DNA of 64,000 nt from contig NZ_CP054140.1 in assembly GCF_016446285.1 (NCBI RefSeq), forward strand, positions 539,501 to 603,500, in the 5' to 3' direction. Shown here piece after piece: positions 45,176 through 55,667 of the stretch (positions within the stretch are counted from its first letter, which is position 1; each line of letters starts with the position of its first letter). The stretch comes from Desulfobulbus oligotrophicus (GTDB taxonomy: Bacteria; Desulfobacterota; Desulfobulbia; Desulfobulbales; Desulfobulbaceae). Under the pieces are notes generated by a model. The model saw only the letters and a program-made list of their open reading frames with translations. It was not told where the DNA came from and did no database searches. A program made the translations under genes and the position numbers.

Positions 45176-46240
45176 TTAGTTACTGATGTATATTTCCCGG
45201 GAACGGGGGCTTTCATTCGCCGGATTCTGTGTGTCAAAGCTGGAGATCGAATAAAAGAGCGGTGCAGCCGGTACCTGGGTGTCCGTAAAAATATTCAGAG
45301 GCAGAAGCGCTTCACCAATCAACGTTGGTGCGCTTTGGCTGGCTGTTCGCCGGTACAAACGATATCCGGCCAAATCACCGCTCTCAACGTGCTCCCAGAA
45401 GAGTTTGACCCCTGCAGCTGTTCGCAGGCCCTCAAATGAACCTGGAACCGGGGGCGCGGTCCGGTCCACTGGTCTCACCTGTACGGCTTCACTCAGGCCG
45501 CTGCGCATCATTCCCTGTGTATAAAGAGTAACCGCTTGGATCTGATACGTATACGCCTTACCATTTTCAACAGCCTCGTCTGTATACCTGCCGGCAGCAA
45601 CAGGCTCGCCGAGTGCCTGCGCCTTCCCACCCTCCACTGCCCGGTAAATCTGGTAGCGGATTGTCGCATCTTTCTGTCCAGCCTCTTCACTGCGGACAAC
45701 CGGCTGCCATTGCAATGTGTTGCTGCCGTCACCGGCCGCAACCGTCAGACCCTGCGGGACTGCGGGCGGCGTCTGCCAAAGAAAAGACACTTCATTGGAA
45801 TCCTGAGATTCGGTCCACCACCCGGTTTTGCTGCGTACCATAAATACGTACATATACCCGGGCCGAAGATCTTTGACCTCGTATGTGACTGTACGACTGC
45901 CTTCAGGCGGTACAAGCCCGCCGGGAAGAACAATCCGGGTCGTATACGGAACAGGACAGGTCGGACAGTAGGACTGCACCGGTATCTCAGCCCGGTACAG
46001 TTCAAACCCGTCGATCTTATCAAGGTCACGACCCGCCACAGACTGATCCGGATATCCCCAGGAGAACGTGGCACCCTGATCATCGACTTCCACCTGAAGA
46101 TCCTGGATGGCCCTGGGCACAGCATGTTGAGGCGGTATGGGTTTATCCTTATACCCGCAGGCCATCAGCAGTACCATGGGCACCCAGACAACCAACGCAC
46201 GGATCACATATTGCGGCCAACAGTGCCCGCATCTTTTCAT
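45176..46240 (-). CDS. Fibronectin type III domain lipoprotein
   Basis: A 354-residue lipoprotein with lipobox LLMACG and three fibronectin type III-like repeats (about 40-140, 150-250, 255-350), each with the W...YR / YTYQI pattern such as AYTYQIQAVTLYTQG and GYRLYRRTA. No catalytic domain is visible; the role is probably structural or binding at the outer membrane. Its ATG overlaps the argH stop (ATGA), so it is translated from the amino-acid biosynthesis transcript although it has no obvious metabolic role. Confidence 0.8.
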   Translation of the reverse strand: MKRCGHCWPQYVIRALVVWVPMVLLMACGYKDKPIPPQHAVPRAIQDLQVEVDDQGATFSWGYPDQSVAGRDLDKIDGFELYRAEIPVQSYCPTCPVPYTTRIVLPGGLVPPEGSRTVTYEVKDLRPGYMYVFMVRSKTGWWTESQDSNEVSFLWQTPPAVPQGLTVAAGDGSNTLQWQPVVRSEEAGQKDATIRYQIYRAVEGGKAQALGEPVAAGRYTDEAVENGKAYTYQIQAVTLYTQGMMRSGLSEAVQVRPVDRTAPPVPGSFEGLRTAAGVKLFWEHVESGDLAGYRLYRRTASQSAPTLIGEALLPLNIFTDTQVPAAPLFYSISSFDTQNPANESPRSREIYISN

Positions 46241-47643
46241 GGCGTTATCCCCAGTGCATTCTCAACGCTGTGCAGCGCCTCTTCCACTCTGACCCGGCTT
46301 GTTCCCCCGTCACTCTGGCGAGAGTGCACAGACCCGTCAACGGAAAGGATATCGAACACGTCCGGCTCAATCAACCCGGAAAACTCCTGCAGCTCTGCAA
46401 GGGGCAACTCTGTCAGCTCACATCCCCGTTCCTGACACAGGGCAACAATACGACCGACCACGCCATGCGCCTGACGAAACGGCATATTCCGGCGCACCAG
46501 GTAATCAGCCAGATCAGTAGCCGTCATAAAACCGCCAACAGTGGCTTCTTGCAGACGCTGTACATTAAACTGAGTATTCTCAAGAAGTTCTGTGGTTATG
46601 GCCAGGCTGGACTTCACCGTGTCCAGGGCATCGAAGACCTGTTCTTTATCTTCCTGAAGATCCCGATTATAGGTCAACGGCAACCCTTTCACCGTCATCA
46701 GCAGGGCGACAAGCGCACCTGTAACCCGACCGGTTTTACCTCGGATCAGTTCAGGAATATCAGGATTTTTTTTCTGCGGCATGATTGAAGAGCCGGTGCA
46801 GTAGCGATCACCGATACGGATAAAGTCAAACTCTTTGGATGACCATAAAACCAGCTCTTCGGACAGACGACTGAGGTGCAGCTGTATCAGATTGAGGCAG
46901 AACAATACCTCCAGGGCAAAATCGCGATCACCGGTGGTATCCATTGAGTTGGCCGTGATGGCTGAAAACCCCAGTTCTTCGGCCACTGACTGGCGGTCAA
47001 TGGGCAAACCTGTCCCGGCCATGGCGGCCGCGCCCAGCGGCATGATATTGATCCGCACACGGCAGTCGGCCAGACGCTGCCGATCACGCTGAAACATTTC
47101 CACATAGGCCAGCAGATGGTGGGAAAGCAGTACCGGCTGAGCACGCTGAAGGTGGGTATAGCCGGGCATGACTGCACCGAGATACTTCCGGGCCTGACGG
47201 GCAAAAGCCTTTTGGGTCTCGCAGAGCAGCTCATCCAGAACATCGACCTCGTCGCGCAGGTAGAGTCGAAAATCCAGATTAACCTGATCATTACGGCTGC
47301 GGGCGGTGTGCAGTTTCGCACCGGCCGGACCGATCCTGGCGGTCAGAGCACTTTCAATATTCATGTGCACGTCTTCAAGCTCAGGTTTGAAGACAAACTC
47401 ACCGCGATCAATCTCCCCTTCGATCTCGCTCAATCCCTGAAGAATGGCATCACGCTCCTCATCACTGATCAACCCCTGACGGGCCAGCATGCGGGCATGC
47501 GCCTTGGAGCCCATAATATCATGGTGATACAGACGAGAATCATAATGAATCGAGGCACTGAACTCTTCGACAGACGCAGCGGTGGTATCGGCAAAACGCC
47601 CACCCCACATCTTCCCGGATGGTGAAGTTGAATGTGTACTCAT
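46237..47643 (-). CDS. argH: Argininosuccinate lyase
   Basis: Last step of arginine synthesis, releasing fumarate. The fumarase/ASL superfamily signature [20 protein letters not shown] is intact, with [16 protein letters not shown] and [13 protein letters not shown] also visible. 468 residues is typical. It overlaps argG by four bases (ATGA) upstream and the FN3 lipoprotein gene downstream. Confidence 0.96.
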   Translation of the reverse strand: MSTHSTSPSGKMWGGRFADTTAASVEEFSASIHYDSRLYHHDIMGSKAHARMLARQGLISDEERDAILQGLSEIEGEIDRGEFVFKPELEDVHMNIESALTARIGPAGAKLHTARSRNDQVNLDFRLYLRDEVDVLDELLCETQKAFARQARKYLGAVMPGYTHLQRAQPVLLSHHLLAYVEMFQRDRQRLADCRVRINIMPLGAAAMAGTGLPIDRQSVAEELGFSAITANSMDTTGDRDFALEVLFCLNLIQLHLSRLSEELVLWSSKEFDFIRIGDRYCTGSSIMPQKKNPDIPELIRGKTGRVTGALVALLMTVKGLPLTYNRDLQEDKEQVFDALDTVKSSLAITTELLENTQFNVQRLQEATVGGFMTATDLADYLVRRNMPFRQAHGVVGRIVALCQERGCELTELPLAELQEFSGLIEPDVFDILSVDGSVHSRQSDGGTSRVRVEEALHSVENALGITP

Positions 47644-48839
47644 CTCTTCTGCTGATGGGCCTGAATACGTAAACGTAAACTGTTTAAACGAATAAACCCG
47701 GTGGCATCGGCCTGATTGTACACCTCATCCTCCTCAAAGGTGGCAAAGGATTCCGAGTACAACGAGTTTGCTGATTTTCGTCCGACCGGCGTACAGTTCC
47801 CCTTGTACAGCTTGAGGCGAACCGTTCCGCTGACCGTGGTCTGGGTATCATCCATGGTACGCTGCAACAGCTGCATTTCAGGGGAGAACCAGAAGCCGTT
47901 GTAGATCAGCTGCGAGTATCTCGGTATCAGACTGTCACGAATCGCCATGACCTCACGATCCAGGGTGATGGTCTCCAGATCGCGATGAGCAGCCCGTAAA
48001 ATAGTGCCGCCTGGGGTTTCATACACACCGCGGGACTTCATGCCGACAAAGCGATTTTCCACCATATCCAGCCGGCCGATACCGTTATCGCCACCCAAAC
48101 TGTTGAGTCTGGTCATCAGCGCCACCGGCCCTAAGCGCTCACCATCAATAGCCACGGGGGTTCCCTGCTCAAAATCGATTTCAACGTAGGTCGGTGTGTC
48201 CGGTGCCCTTTCCGGCGACACGGTCAATTTAAACATCTCCTCGTCTGGTTCGTTCCACGGGTCCTCAAGAAGTCCCCCTTCAAAACTGATATGGAGCAGA
48301 TTTTCATCTGAACTGTAGGGGTTTTTCTTGGTGACAGGAATCGGGATATCGTGTTCCCGGGCAAAGGCGACCAGCTTTTGTCGTGAGTTGAGATCCCAGA
48401 TACGCCATGGGGCGATAATGGTCAGCCCGGGGTTAAGAGCCAGATAGCTTAATTCAAAACGGACCTGATCATTGCCCTTTCCCGTGGCTCCGTGGCTGAC
48501 CGCATCCGCCCCCTCCTCGGCAGCTATGCGCACCTGTTCTTTGGCAATCAACGGCCGGGCCAGTGAAGTCCCCAGCAGATACGATCCCTCGTAGATGGCA
48601 TTGGCGCGGAAAGCGGGAAAGATATAATCCCGGACAAACTCTTCACGCAGATCAGCAACAACAACCTTTTCAGCTCCGGTGGCCAGGCCTTTGGCACGAA
48701 CAGCGTCCCAGTCCTCTTTCTGACCGATGTCAGCGGCGTAGGCGATGACCGGACAGCTGTACTCATTGGCCAGCCATTTTAAAATAACCGAGGTGTCCAA
48801 CCCGCCGGAGTAGGCAAGTACAATTTTTTTCGTTGTCAT
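47640..48839 (-). CDS. argG: Argininosuccinate synthase
   Basis: ATP-dependent ligation of citrulline and aspartate. N-terminal ATP-pyrophosphatase P-loop [17 protein letters not shown], then [17 protein letters not shown] and [20 protein letters not shown]. 399 residues is normal. It is coupled to argH by ATGA and lies 47 bp after argF. Confidence 0.97.
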   Translation of the reverse strand: MTTKKIVLAYSGGLDTSVILKWLANEYSCPVIAYAADIGQKEDWDAVRAKGLATGAEKVVVADLREEFVRDYIFPAFRANAIYEGSYLLGTSLARPLIAKEQVRIAAEEGADAVSHGATGKGNDQVRFELSYLALNPGLTIIAPWRIWDLNSRQKLVAFAREHDIPIPVTKKNPYSSDENLLHISFEGGLLEDPWNEPDEEMFKLTVSPERAPDTPTYVEIDFEQGTPVAIDGERLGPVALMTRLNSLGGDNGIGRLDMVENRFVGMKSRGVYETPGGTILRAAHRDLETITLDREVMAIRDSLIPRYSQLIYNGFWFSPEMQLLQRTMDDTQTTVSGTVRLKLYKGNCTPVGRKSANSLYSESFATFEEDEVYNQADATGFIRLNSLRLRIQAHQQKR

Positions 48840-48886
48840 ACTATGGCTCTATCACTGCCCCATGGGGACTAAAATTTCAGTTAACA

Positions 48887-49807
48887 TCAACGGGCGGTGA
48901 GCATGAAATGCTCTAAAAGCGCTGCATGAATATGCATTTTGTTTTCCGCCTGATCAAACACCACACTTTGTGAACCTTCCAAAACGTCATCGGTAATTTC
49001 CTCGCCGCGATGGGCGGGCAGACAGTGCAGGACAATGGCATCTTCGGCAGCCTTTGCCAGCAGATCTGCATCCAGCTGGAAATTCCGGAACACTTCCTGT
49101 CGCTCTTCCTGCTCGTCCTCCTGGCCCATTGATGCCCAGACATCAACATTCACGACCTCAGCATTGGCAATTGCCTCTACCGGATCGTTGCACACGATAA
49201 TCGGTGACGAACTGCGCTCACGAGCCTGTGCCAGAATCCGGGCATCGGGTTCAAAACCAACCGGGCAGGCAAGGGCCAGAGGAAAACCGAACACCGATGC
49301 CGCCTCAATCCAGGAGTTGGCCATATTGTTGCCGTCACCGATCCAGGCGGCTTTAGTCTGCTCCAGGGTTCCCTTGTATTCAAGCACCGTCATCAGGTCG
49401 CTGAGCACCTGACAGGGATGATGCAGATCGGTGAGTGCGTTGATGACCGGTACTGTAGCATACCGGGCCAACTCCTCCACCACCTCCTGGCCGAAGGTAC
49501 GCACGACAATTGCATCCACATACCGGGACAGCACCCGGGCCGTATCTTTCAGCGGTTCACCACGGCCCAGCTGCGATTCCTTGGCAGACATAAAGATCAC
49601 CTGTCCGCCAAGCCCATACATGGCCGCCTCAAACGAAACCCTTGTCCGGGTGGAGGGTTTTTCAAAGAGCAGACAGATGGCGCGGCCGGCAAGCTGCTGG
49701 TGACGGATACCCTGCCCCCGCTCCTTCTTTAAAGTCCGGGAACGATCAATGATAGACTGCAGATCTTTTTGAGAAAAATCGGCTAACGACAGAAGATGGT
49801 TGTTCAT
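48887..49807 (-). CDS. argF: Ornithine carbamoyltransferase
   Basis: Makes citrulline from ornithine and carbamoyl phosphate. Carbamoyl-phosphate site FEKPSTRTRVSFE, DLHHPCQVLSDLMT and ornithine-binding HCLPAHRGEEI are intact in 306 residues. The 178-bp gap upstream to mntP contains a plausible promoter, so argF-G-H may be a transcriptional subunit. Confidence 0.96.
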   Translation of the reverse strand: MNNHLLSLADFSQKDLQSIIDRSRTLKKERGQGIRHQQLAGRAICLLFEKPSTRTRVSFEAAMYGLGGQVIFMSAKESQLGRGEPLKDTARVLSRYVDAIVVRTFGQEVVEELARYATVPVINALTDLHHPCQVLSDLMTVLEYKGTLEQTKAAWIGDGNNMANSWIEAASVFGFPLALACPVGFEPDARILAQARERSSSPIIVCNDPVEAIANAEVVNVDVWASMGQEDEQEERQEVFRNFQLDADLLAKAAEDAIVLHCLPAHRGEEITDDVLEGSQSVVFDQAENKMHIHAALLEHFMLTAR

Positions 49808-49866
49808 GAAAGTAAGCTATCCTCTACATCCAGTGCCGCCAAGGCACCTCTTCCAGGTCCGCACAG

Positions 49867-49882
49867 ATTATACGGACCGTAT
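49867..49882 (-). promoter_or_regulatory. Putative argF promoter -10 overlapping a 13-bp palindrome
   Basis: On the minus strand TATAAT (49872-49867) lies 60 bp before the argF ATG. It overlaps the palindrome ATACGG-A-CCGTAT (49870-49882), placed where a repressor would block transcription. The -35 region is poor. The palindrome does not look like the ArgR box consensus. Confidence 0.4.
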
Positions 49883-49985
49883 TTTACAGAGAAAGAGTTA
49901 ACTGATACAAAAAAACAGCGGGTTTGCAAAGGTATTTTAGGGGAAACCATGCACCCCCTGTGTACGTGCTCAAAAACAGGGATCG

Positions 49986-50573
49986 CTACAGACTTCCCCC
50001 GGCGGAGCTGTCAAAAAAAAGGGCGCAGACAAGGATCTTAACACCAATGCCGATCAAAATGGCTCCACCGGTGACCTCGGCCTGTTTGCCCCAACGTTGA
50101 CCAACCCTGGTCCCGAAACAAAGACCCATAACTGTAAAACCACAGGCCACCAGCCCAATGACCAGCGCCGGGAACCAGATCGTAACCTTGAGCATCGCCA
50201 GACTCAGGCCCACTGCCAAGGCATCGATACTGGTCGCGACAGAGAGCATAACCATGGTTGTGCCGCGGCTCGGATCTCTCTGTTTTTTCGTGTCCCTTCC
50301 CGCAGTGATCGCCTCTCGTATCATCCGTACACCGATGAACAGAAGAAGCCCAAAGGCGACCCAGTGACTCCAGGCAACCGTGAATGCCTGCAAGGTTTGC
50401 CCGGCCGACCAGCCGATCACCGGCATCATGGCCTGAAAGAGGCCGAAGTGAAAGGCCAGTCGGAAACATGGCCGGAAGGTCAGGGGACAAAGTACAGCAC
50501 CTGCAGCAAGGGCAACTGCAAAGGCGTCCATGGCAAGGGCCATGGCAATGCCCAGCAAAGAGAAAGCATCCAC
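49986..50573 (-). CDS. mntP: Putative manganese efflux pump MntP
   Basis: A 195-residue membrane protein with six TM helices and the MntP repeats: MALAMDAFAVALAAG in the first half and SVATSIDALAVGLSLAM in the second, each with the conserved Asp that binds the metal. It exports Mn(II) in E. coli. It lies inside the arginine operon between argD and argF, 32 bp after argD, with no obvious pathway link. No yybP-type Mn riboswitch is recognisable upstream. Confidence 0.88.
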   Translation of the reverse strand: MDAFSLLGIAMALAMDAFAVALAAGAVLCPLTFRPCFRLAFHFGLFQAMMPVIGWSAGQTLQAFTVAWSHWVAFGLLLFIGVRMIREAITAGRDTKKQRDPSRGTTMVMLSVATSIDALAVGLSLAMLKVTIWFPALVIGLVACGFTVMGLCFGTRVGQRWGKQAEVTGGAILIGIGVKILVCALFFDSSAGGSL

Positions 50574-50605
50574 GGATCAACAGAAACAGCACCACATATT
50601 GAGGG

Positions 50606-51802
50606 TCAGCTGAACTGATCAAAAACAGATCTCAGCTTGCCGACCAGTTGATCGATCTCTTCCTTACTGACAATCAACGGCGGCACAAACCGAAGCACCC
50701 GGTTGCCGGCAAAGTTGATCAGGGCCCCCTGTTCAAACATCTGAGCCACAATGGCCGCCCCCTGTTCAATGCCCTGTTCGGTGAGAACCAGGCCCAGAAG
50801 CAGGCCGGCTCCCCGTACACCACCGGCAAGATGAGGGTACTGCTCTGCCAGGGCTTCAAGCCGGGTAACAAAGTAACGGCTCTTCTCCTGCACTGAATCA
50901 AGAAATCCATCGCTCAACAAAACCGTCAACACCTCCACTGCGGCAGCCGCTGCCACCGGATTACCGCCAAAGGTGGAGGCGTGCGAACCCACGGTCAGGG
51001 ACGCTGCTATCTTGTCTGTTGTCAGCATGGCCCCGATGGGCAGTCCGTTCCCCAGTGCTTTGGCCAGCGTCATGATGTCCGGTGTAACGCCGAGCTGCTC
51101 ATGGGCAAACAGGGTGCCGGTCCGCCCGAGGCCGGTCTGAACCTCATCAAAGATGAGCAGCAGACCATGCTGATCACAGATACTGCGGATAGCTCGCAGG
51201 TATTCGGGGTCCAACGGCCTGACGCCGCTCTCACCCTGGAGAGGTTCACACAGGATGGCACAGGTGCGTGGAGAGATCAGTTTTTCAATGGCCTGCGGGT
51301 CGCCGAATTCAGCGTGAATAAAACCTTGCGGCAGGGGTTCAAACCCCTGATGGAACTTAGGCTGGCCAGTGGCGGCAACAGTGGCCAGGGTTCGGCCATG
51401 AAAGGAACCGGCAAGGGCGATGATCTCGTAGCGGCCCTGACTGCTATGAATCCGCGCCAGTTTGATGGCTGCCTCATTGGCCTCGGCACCGCTGTTGCAC
51501 ATAAAGACCCGATCGGCAAAACTGTTCGCCACTAAAAGTTCTGCCAGCTCGATCTGCGGCGGGGTATGAAACAGGTTGGACACATGGACCAGTGTTCCTG
51601 CCTGACGGCAGATTGCCTCGGTAACCTTGGGATGACAATGTCCCAGCGAACACACGGCAATGCCGGCAAGAAAATCAAGATACTCTTTCCCGTCCGCATC
51701 CCAGAGACGGCAACCGCTTCCCCTGACCATTGCCGCCGGGAACCGGTTGTATGTCCCTATAAATGCATCCTCACTCCGCTTAATCCACTCCGCATTCTTC
51801 AT
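50606..51802 (-). CDS. argD: Acetylornithine aminotransferase
   Basis: PLP-dependent class III aminotransferase, fourth step of arginine synthesis; may also serve as N-succinyl-DAP aminotransferase in the lysine branch. Visible: [37 protein letters not shown], and the PLP lysine in [15 protein letters not shown]. 398 residues. It overlaps argB by 4 bp (ATGA). Confidence 0.94.
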   Translation of the reverse strand: MKNAEWIKRSEDAFIGTYNRFPAAMVRGSGCRLWDADGKEYLDFLAGIAVCSLGHCHPKVTEAICRQAGTLVHVSNLFHTPPQIELAELLVANSFADRVFMCNSGAEANEAAIKLARIHSSQGRYEIIALAGSFHGRTLATVAATGQPKFHQGFEPLPQGFIHAEFGDPQAIEKLISPRTCAILCEPLQGESGVRPLDPEYLRAIRSICDQHGLLLIFDEVQTGLGRTGTLFAHEQLGVTPDIMTLAKALGNGLPIGAMLTTDKIAASLTVGSHASTFGGNPVAAAAAVEVLTVLLSDGFLDSVQEKSRYFVTRLEALAEQYPHLAGGVRGAGLLLGLVLTEQGIEQGAAIVAQMFEQGALINFAGNRVLRFVPPLIVSKEEIDQLVGKLRSVFDQFS

Positions 51803-52686
51803 GCCACCAACTCCGTACCTATGCCTTTTCTCGTAAAAATTTCCAGCAGAATCGCATGCTCCTGCCGGCCATCAATAATATGTGCCTTGGCCACACCGCC
51901 ATCCAGCGCCGACTTGCAACAGTTGACCTTGGGTATCATTCCGCCCCTGATCACTCCGGCTGCAATCAGATCATCAATCTGCTCCCGGTAGATTGTGGAA
52001 ATCAGTTCACCACTGCTGTTTTTGACCCCTTCGACATCGGTCAGCAGCATCAGCTTAACGGCATTCATTTCAGCGGCAATGGCTCCTGCAACCAGATCTG
52101 CATTGATGTTGAATGCCTGCCCATCCTCCCCAACCCCGACCGGTGCAATAACCGGAATGAAATCCTGCCTGTCAAGGGCAGCAAGAATTTCAGGATTGAC
52201 TGCGGTGACCTCCCCGACCCGCCCCAAATCGATCAGTTCCGGTGGCTGATCACCGGCCGCCGGTTTGCCGTGCAGAGTCATCTTCCGTGCCTGGACCAGA
52301 TCACCATCACGGCCGGACAGGCCGACAGCCTTGCCGCCGCAGTGATTGATCAGACCGACGATCTCCTTGTTCACCTTGCCCACCAAAACCATCTCGACCA
52401 CATCCATGGTTTCGCCGTCAGTCACCCGCATTCCCTGTACATAACTGGGGGTCACCTGCATCTTCTCCAGAAACAGATTGATCTGCGGGCCACCACCATG
52501 CACAATAATCGGATTGATGCCGATATACTTCATCAGGATAACATCAAGGGCAAAATTACGTTTGAGCGTCTCATCAATCATGGCGTGACCGCCATACTTA
52601 ATGACCACGGTTTTCTCTCTGAACTCCCGGATATACGGCAGAGATTCGACCAACACCTTGGCTTTGGCAATTTCGTCTCGTATCAT
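51799..52686 (-). CDS. argB: Acetylglutamate kinase
   Basis: Second step of arginine synthesis. Amino-acid kinase fold with [31 protein letters not shown] and [16 protein letters not shown]. The C-terminal sensor-type pattern and 295-residue length are typical of the arginine-inhibitable group, but inhibition cannot be shown from this alone. First gene of the minus-strand arg run, divergent from lptA. Confidence 0.95.
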   Translation of the reverse strand: MIRDEIAKAKVLVESLPYIREFREKTVVIKYGGHAMIDETLKRNFALDVILMKYIGINPIIVHGGGPQINLFLEKMQVTPSYVQGMRVTDGETMDVVEMVLVGKVNKEIVGLINHCGGKAVGLSGRDGDLVQARKMTLHGKPAAGDQPPELIDLGRVGEVTAVNPEILAALDRQDFIPVIAPVGVGEDGQAFNINADLVAGAIAAEMNAVKLMLLTDVEGVKNSSGELISTIYREQIDDLIAAGVIRGGMIPKVNCCKSALDGGVAKAHIIDGRQEHAILLEIFTRKGIGTELVA

Positions 52687-52791
52687 CGTTTGTCGCTGAC
52701 CGCTACAGCCTCCAGATCTTCTTTATATGTTCACAATATCAGAATATTACTCTACTCCTGCTGCTGTAGACTGTAAACCAATCTATCCCTC

Positions 52792-52842
52792 TCCAGGGAA
52801 AAAAACAGGCCTTCATGGTCCGGCCTTTACATTTTCCCTGGA
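52792..52842. other. Nested stem-loop between argB and lptA
   Basis: An 11-bp perfect outer stem (52792-52802 with 52832-52842; TCCAGGGAAAA) encloses a second 5-bp stem AGGCC/GGCCT (52807-52811 with 52822-52826). It lies in the divergent intergenic region, about 100 bp from each gene. No T-run follows on either strand. It could be a leader structure for either transcript. Confidence 0.5.
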
Positions 52843-52861
52843 AGTAAGTAGTATCCGCAGA

Positions 52862-52890
52862 CTTGCAAAAACTAAACCTAAACCGTATCG
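52862..52890 (+). promoter_or_regulatory. Possible promoter of the lptA-lptB-rpoN-ptsN operon
   Basis: TTGCAA, a 17-bp spacer and TATCGT end about 35 bp before the lptA ATG. Each hexamer has mismatches, so the call rests mainly on spacing and position. Confidence 0.35.
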
Positions 52891-52923
52891 TCCAGTATTT
52901 TTGTACATGACCAAGGGTCAGTT

Positions 52924-53463
52924 ATGAAACACCTCGCCGCTGCACTTCGAATAGCTCTCTGCTGCGTTATCATGATTTTCTGTGGCGGCACTGTCTCCTC
53001 TTTTGCCGCTGAAGAGGCAGCCGTCCCCATCAGTATCGAAGCAAACCGCATGGTCTCCCAGGAGAACAAAAACTCGGTTGTTTTTATCGGCAAGGTTGAC
53101 GCCCGTCAGGGTAATCTCATTATTCACTCCGACGAGATGACCGTTTATTACACCGAACAAAAAGACGAACAGACGACAGGTACGGACAGTCGATTCACCA
53201 ATCAGGTGGACCGGCTGATCTGCATCAACAATGTCAAGATCAGTGAGGGCGACTGGCTTGGAACCGGTGACCGGATGGACTATTTTGCCAAGGATCGCAA
53301 GGTCGTACTGAGCGGCAATGCCAAAGCCTGGCAGGGGCAGAACATGGTCTCCGGCAAAACCATTGTCTACTATCTTGATGAAAAACGTTCAGTGGTCGAA
53401 CCGGGGACAGACGCCAAAGGCAGAGTCCGGGCCGTTATCCATCCGGAATCAAAGAAAAAGTAA
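52924..53463 (+). CDS. lptA: LPS transport periplasmic protein LptA
   Basis: A 179-residue OstA-like protein with signal peptide (to about residue 28, SSFAAEE). The beta-jellyroll pattern is visible: ISIEANRMVSQENKNSVVFI, then GNLIIHSDEMTVYY, a variable loop, and GDWLGTGDRMDYFAKDRKVVL. It bridges the inner and outer membrane parts of the Lpt system. lptC, usually just upstream, is absent; the divergent argB takes its place. Its stop overlaps lptB as TAATG. Confidence 0.88.
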   Translation: MKHLAAALRIALCCVIMIFCGGTVSSFAAEEAAVPISIEANRMVSQENKNSVVFIGKVDARQGNLIIHSDEMTVYYTEQKDEQTTGTDSRFTNQVDRLICINNVKISEGDWLGTGDRMDYFAKDRKVVLSGNAKAWQGQNMVSGKTIVYYLDEKRSVVEPGTDAKGRVRAVIHPESKKK

Positions 53464-54194
53464 TGCAGAGCACTTCGATACTCGAAACCCGGGATCTCGT
53501 CAAAAAATATCGGGATCGGCGGGTGGTTGACCGGGTCAACCTGCAGGTCCGCAGCTCATCCGTGGTCGGCCTGCTCGGCCCGAACGGTGCAGGCAAAACC
53601 ACCACCTTCTATTCCATCGTCGGCTTTATCCGACCGACCAGCGGCGCCATACTCCTTGACGAGGAAGATATAACCGCGCTCCCGATCCACAAACGTGCCT
53701 CGCACGGTATCACCTACCTGGCGCAGGAGCCTTCGGTGTTCAAGAAGCTGACCGTTGAGGAGAATATCCGTATTGTCCTGGAACCGTTGGGATTGCCGCG
53801 AAATGAGATCAATAACCGAATCAGCGAACTGATGGCTGAACTGAAGCTGGAATACCTGGCCGGCAACAAAGGGCATGCCCTTTCAGGTGGAGAACGACGC
53901 CGGGTGGAGATCATGCGGGCCCTGGCAACACGACCACGATTTATCCTCCTGGACGAACCCTTTGCCGGGGTGGATCCGCTGTCCGTGGTTGATCTGCAGA
54001 AAATCATCCGCGAACTGAAACAAAAGGGTCTGGGAATCCTGATCTCTGATCACAACGTCCGTGAAACATTGCAAGTCTGTGACTCAGCCTATATCATGAA
54101 TAACGGCCAGATCCTGACCAGCGGCAGAGCTGATGAAATTATCCAGAGTGCTGTCGCCAGAAAAATGTATCTTGGTGATCATTTCACCATGTAG
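53463..54194 (+). CDS. lptB: LPS export ABC transporter ATP-binding protein LptB
   Basis: A 243-residue ABC ATPase: Walker A GPNGAGKTT, Q-loop YLAQEPSVFKKLTVEENI, signature LSGGERRRVEI, Walker B FILLDEPFAGVDP and switch His in ISDHNVRET. The YLAQEPSVF and HALSGGERRR strings are characteristic of LptB. It powers LPS extraction with LptF/G. One-base overlap with lptA. Confidence 0.96.
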   Translation: MQSTSILETRDLVKKYRDRRVVDRVNLQVRSSSVVGLLGPNGAGKTTTFYSIVGFIRPTSGAILLDEEDITALPIHKRASHGITYLAQEPSVFKKLTVEENIRIVLEPLGLPRNEINNRISELMAELKLEYLAGNKGHALSGGERRRVEIMRALATRPRFILLDEPFAGVDPLSVVDLQKIIRELKQKGLGILISDHNVRETLQVCDSAYIMNNGQILTSGRADEIIQSAVARKMYLGDHFTM

Positions 54195-54215
54195 GCACCA
54201 TCCGGTCTCTTAGTT

Positions 54216-55667
54216 ATGGCGCTCGAACTCAGACAGAATCTCAAGCTTGCACAAAAACTGGTCATGACGCCGCAACTGCGCCAAGCCATCAGGCTGTTGC
54301 AGCTTGGCCGTCTCGAACTGACCGAAGCCCTCCATGCAGAACTCGAACAAAACCCCATGCTGGAAGAGGTACCGAGCCTGCTGGAACAGCCTGTCAATCC
54401 CGAAGCGCTCAATGCCGAAGAAAATCCCTACCAGGCCGAGACTGCTTTCACTGACCGGGTAAAAGGAGATGACCCGGCCACTGTTGCTGAAATAAACTGG
54501 AACGACTATGTCAACTCGTTTGATTCCGATCTTTCATTTTCGCGAGAGACGCCACCCGCCGATGCCCCCTCTCAGTTTGATTTTATCTCCACCACCCCGG
54601 ATTTAACAGCCTATCTCCAGTGGCAACTGACCCATCTTGATCTCACGGAACAAGACATCCTTCTCACCACCTTCATCGTCTGCAACCTCAATGAACACGG
54701 TTTTCTGGAGGCCACCATTGAAGATATCCGTGCGTACGGCCAATGCACCGCTGAGGAGGCTGAGGGGGCACTGCGCCTTGTGCAGAGCCTGGAGCCTGCA
54801 GGGGTAGGCGCCATGGATATCCGTGAATCTCTGCTCCTGCAACTTGACCGCCTTGATTACTATGATACGCTGCCCTATCAGATAGTCGACCAGCACATGC
54901 CCCTGCTCGAGACCCAGAATTACGCGAAGCTGGCCCGGGAAGTCGGCACAACGCAGAAAAAGATTCTTGAGGCCATCGCCGTTATCCAGGAGCTGACACC
55001 CTACCCCGGCAATGAGTTCAGCAACCGGCAGATCAACTACGTGATTCCAGATGTCTATGTGTACAAAATCGACGGCGAATTTGTGATCCAGCTCAATGAC
55101 GAAGGTCTGCCGCAGCTCCAGCTTTCAGAAGAGTACCTGAAACTGCTCAAACAGCGAAGCACCGGCCTGAGTGCGGAATCAAAGAGCTATCTGCGCGAAA
55201 ACAAGCGTAATGCGGAATGGTTTATAAAGTCCATCGATCAACGACAAAAAACCATTTATAAGGTCATGGAGAGCCTGCTTAAGTTTCAACGGGACTTCTT
55301 CGAGTCCGGGCCGGCCGCCATGAAGCCGTTGATTTTACGTGACGTTGCCGAGGATATCGGCATGCATGAGTCAACCATCAGTCGGGTGACCACCAACAAG
55401 TACGTCCACTGTCCGCAGGGAATCTATGAGTTAAAATATTTTTTCAGTACAGCAGTCTCAACCCCGGATGGTGACACGGTGGCTGCAGAAGCCATCAAGA
55501 CGAGAATTCGCCAACTGATCAACAGCGAGAACCCCGCCAAACCGTTAAGCGACAACAAGATCTCTGAACTGCTGAGCAAAGAAAATATCACCGTTGCCCG
55601 GCGCACTGTCGCTAAATACCGGGATCAACTTAAAATACTACCGGTAAAATACCGGAGACAACGATGA
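54216..55667 (+). CDS. rpoN: RNA polymerase sigma-54 factor
   Basis: A 483-residue sigma-54. Region I is Gln/Leu-rich (LRQNLKLAQKLVMTPQLRQAI), an acidic region II follows, then the core-binding region, HTH (IGMHESTISRVTTNKYV) and the RpoN box ARRTVAKYRDQL near the C-terminus. It serves the three sigma-54 activators in this window. The usual lptB-rpoN order is kept, and ptsN follows with a 4-bp overlap; hpf, often between rpoN and ptsN, is missing. Confidence 0.97.
   Translation: MALELRQNLKLAQKLVMTPQLRQAIRLLQLGRLELTEALHAELEQNPMLEEVPSLLEQPVNPEALNAEENPYQAETAFTDRVKGDDPATVAEINWNDYVNSFDSDLSFSRETPPADAPSQFDFISTTPDLTAYLQWQLTHLDLTEQDILLTTFIVCNLNEHGFLEATIEDIRAYGQCTAEEAEGALRLVQSLEPAGVGAMDIRESLLLQLDRLDYYDTLPYQIVDQHMPLLETQNYAKLAREVGTTQKKILEAIAVIQELTPYPGNEFSNRQINYVIPDVYVYKIDGEFVIQLNDEGLPQLQLSEEYLKLLKQRSTGLSAESKSYLRENKRNAEWFIKSIDQRQKTIYKVMESLLKFQRDFFESGPAAMKPLILRDVAEDIGMHESTISRVTTNKYVHCPQGIYELKYFFSTAVSTPDGDTVAAEAIKTRIRQLINSENPAKPLSDNKISELLSKENITVARRTVAKYRDQLKILPVKYRRQR

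Noticed and set aside
45536-46435. 299-codon plus-strand reading frame
   Set aside because: Antisense to the FN3 lipoprotein and argH genes.
50038-50622. 194-codon minus-strand frame over mntP
   Set aside because: Out of frame with the clear MntP protein, which has the expected TM pattern and Asp motifs.
51856-52776. 306-codon plus-strand reading frame
   Set aside because: Antisense to argB; no family motif and no ribosome-binding site.
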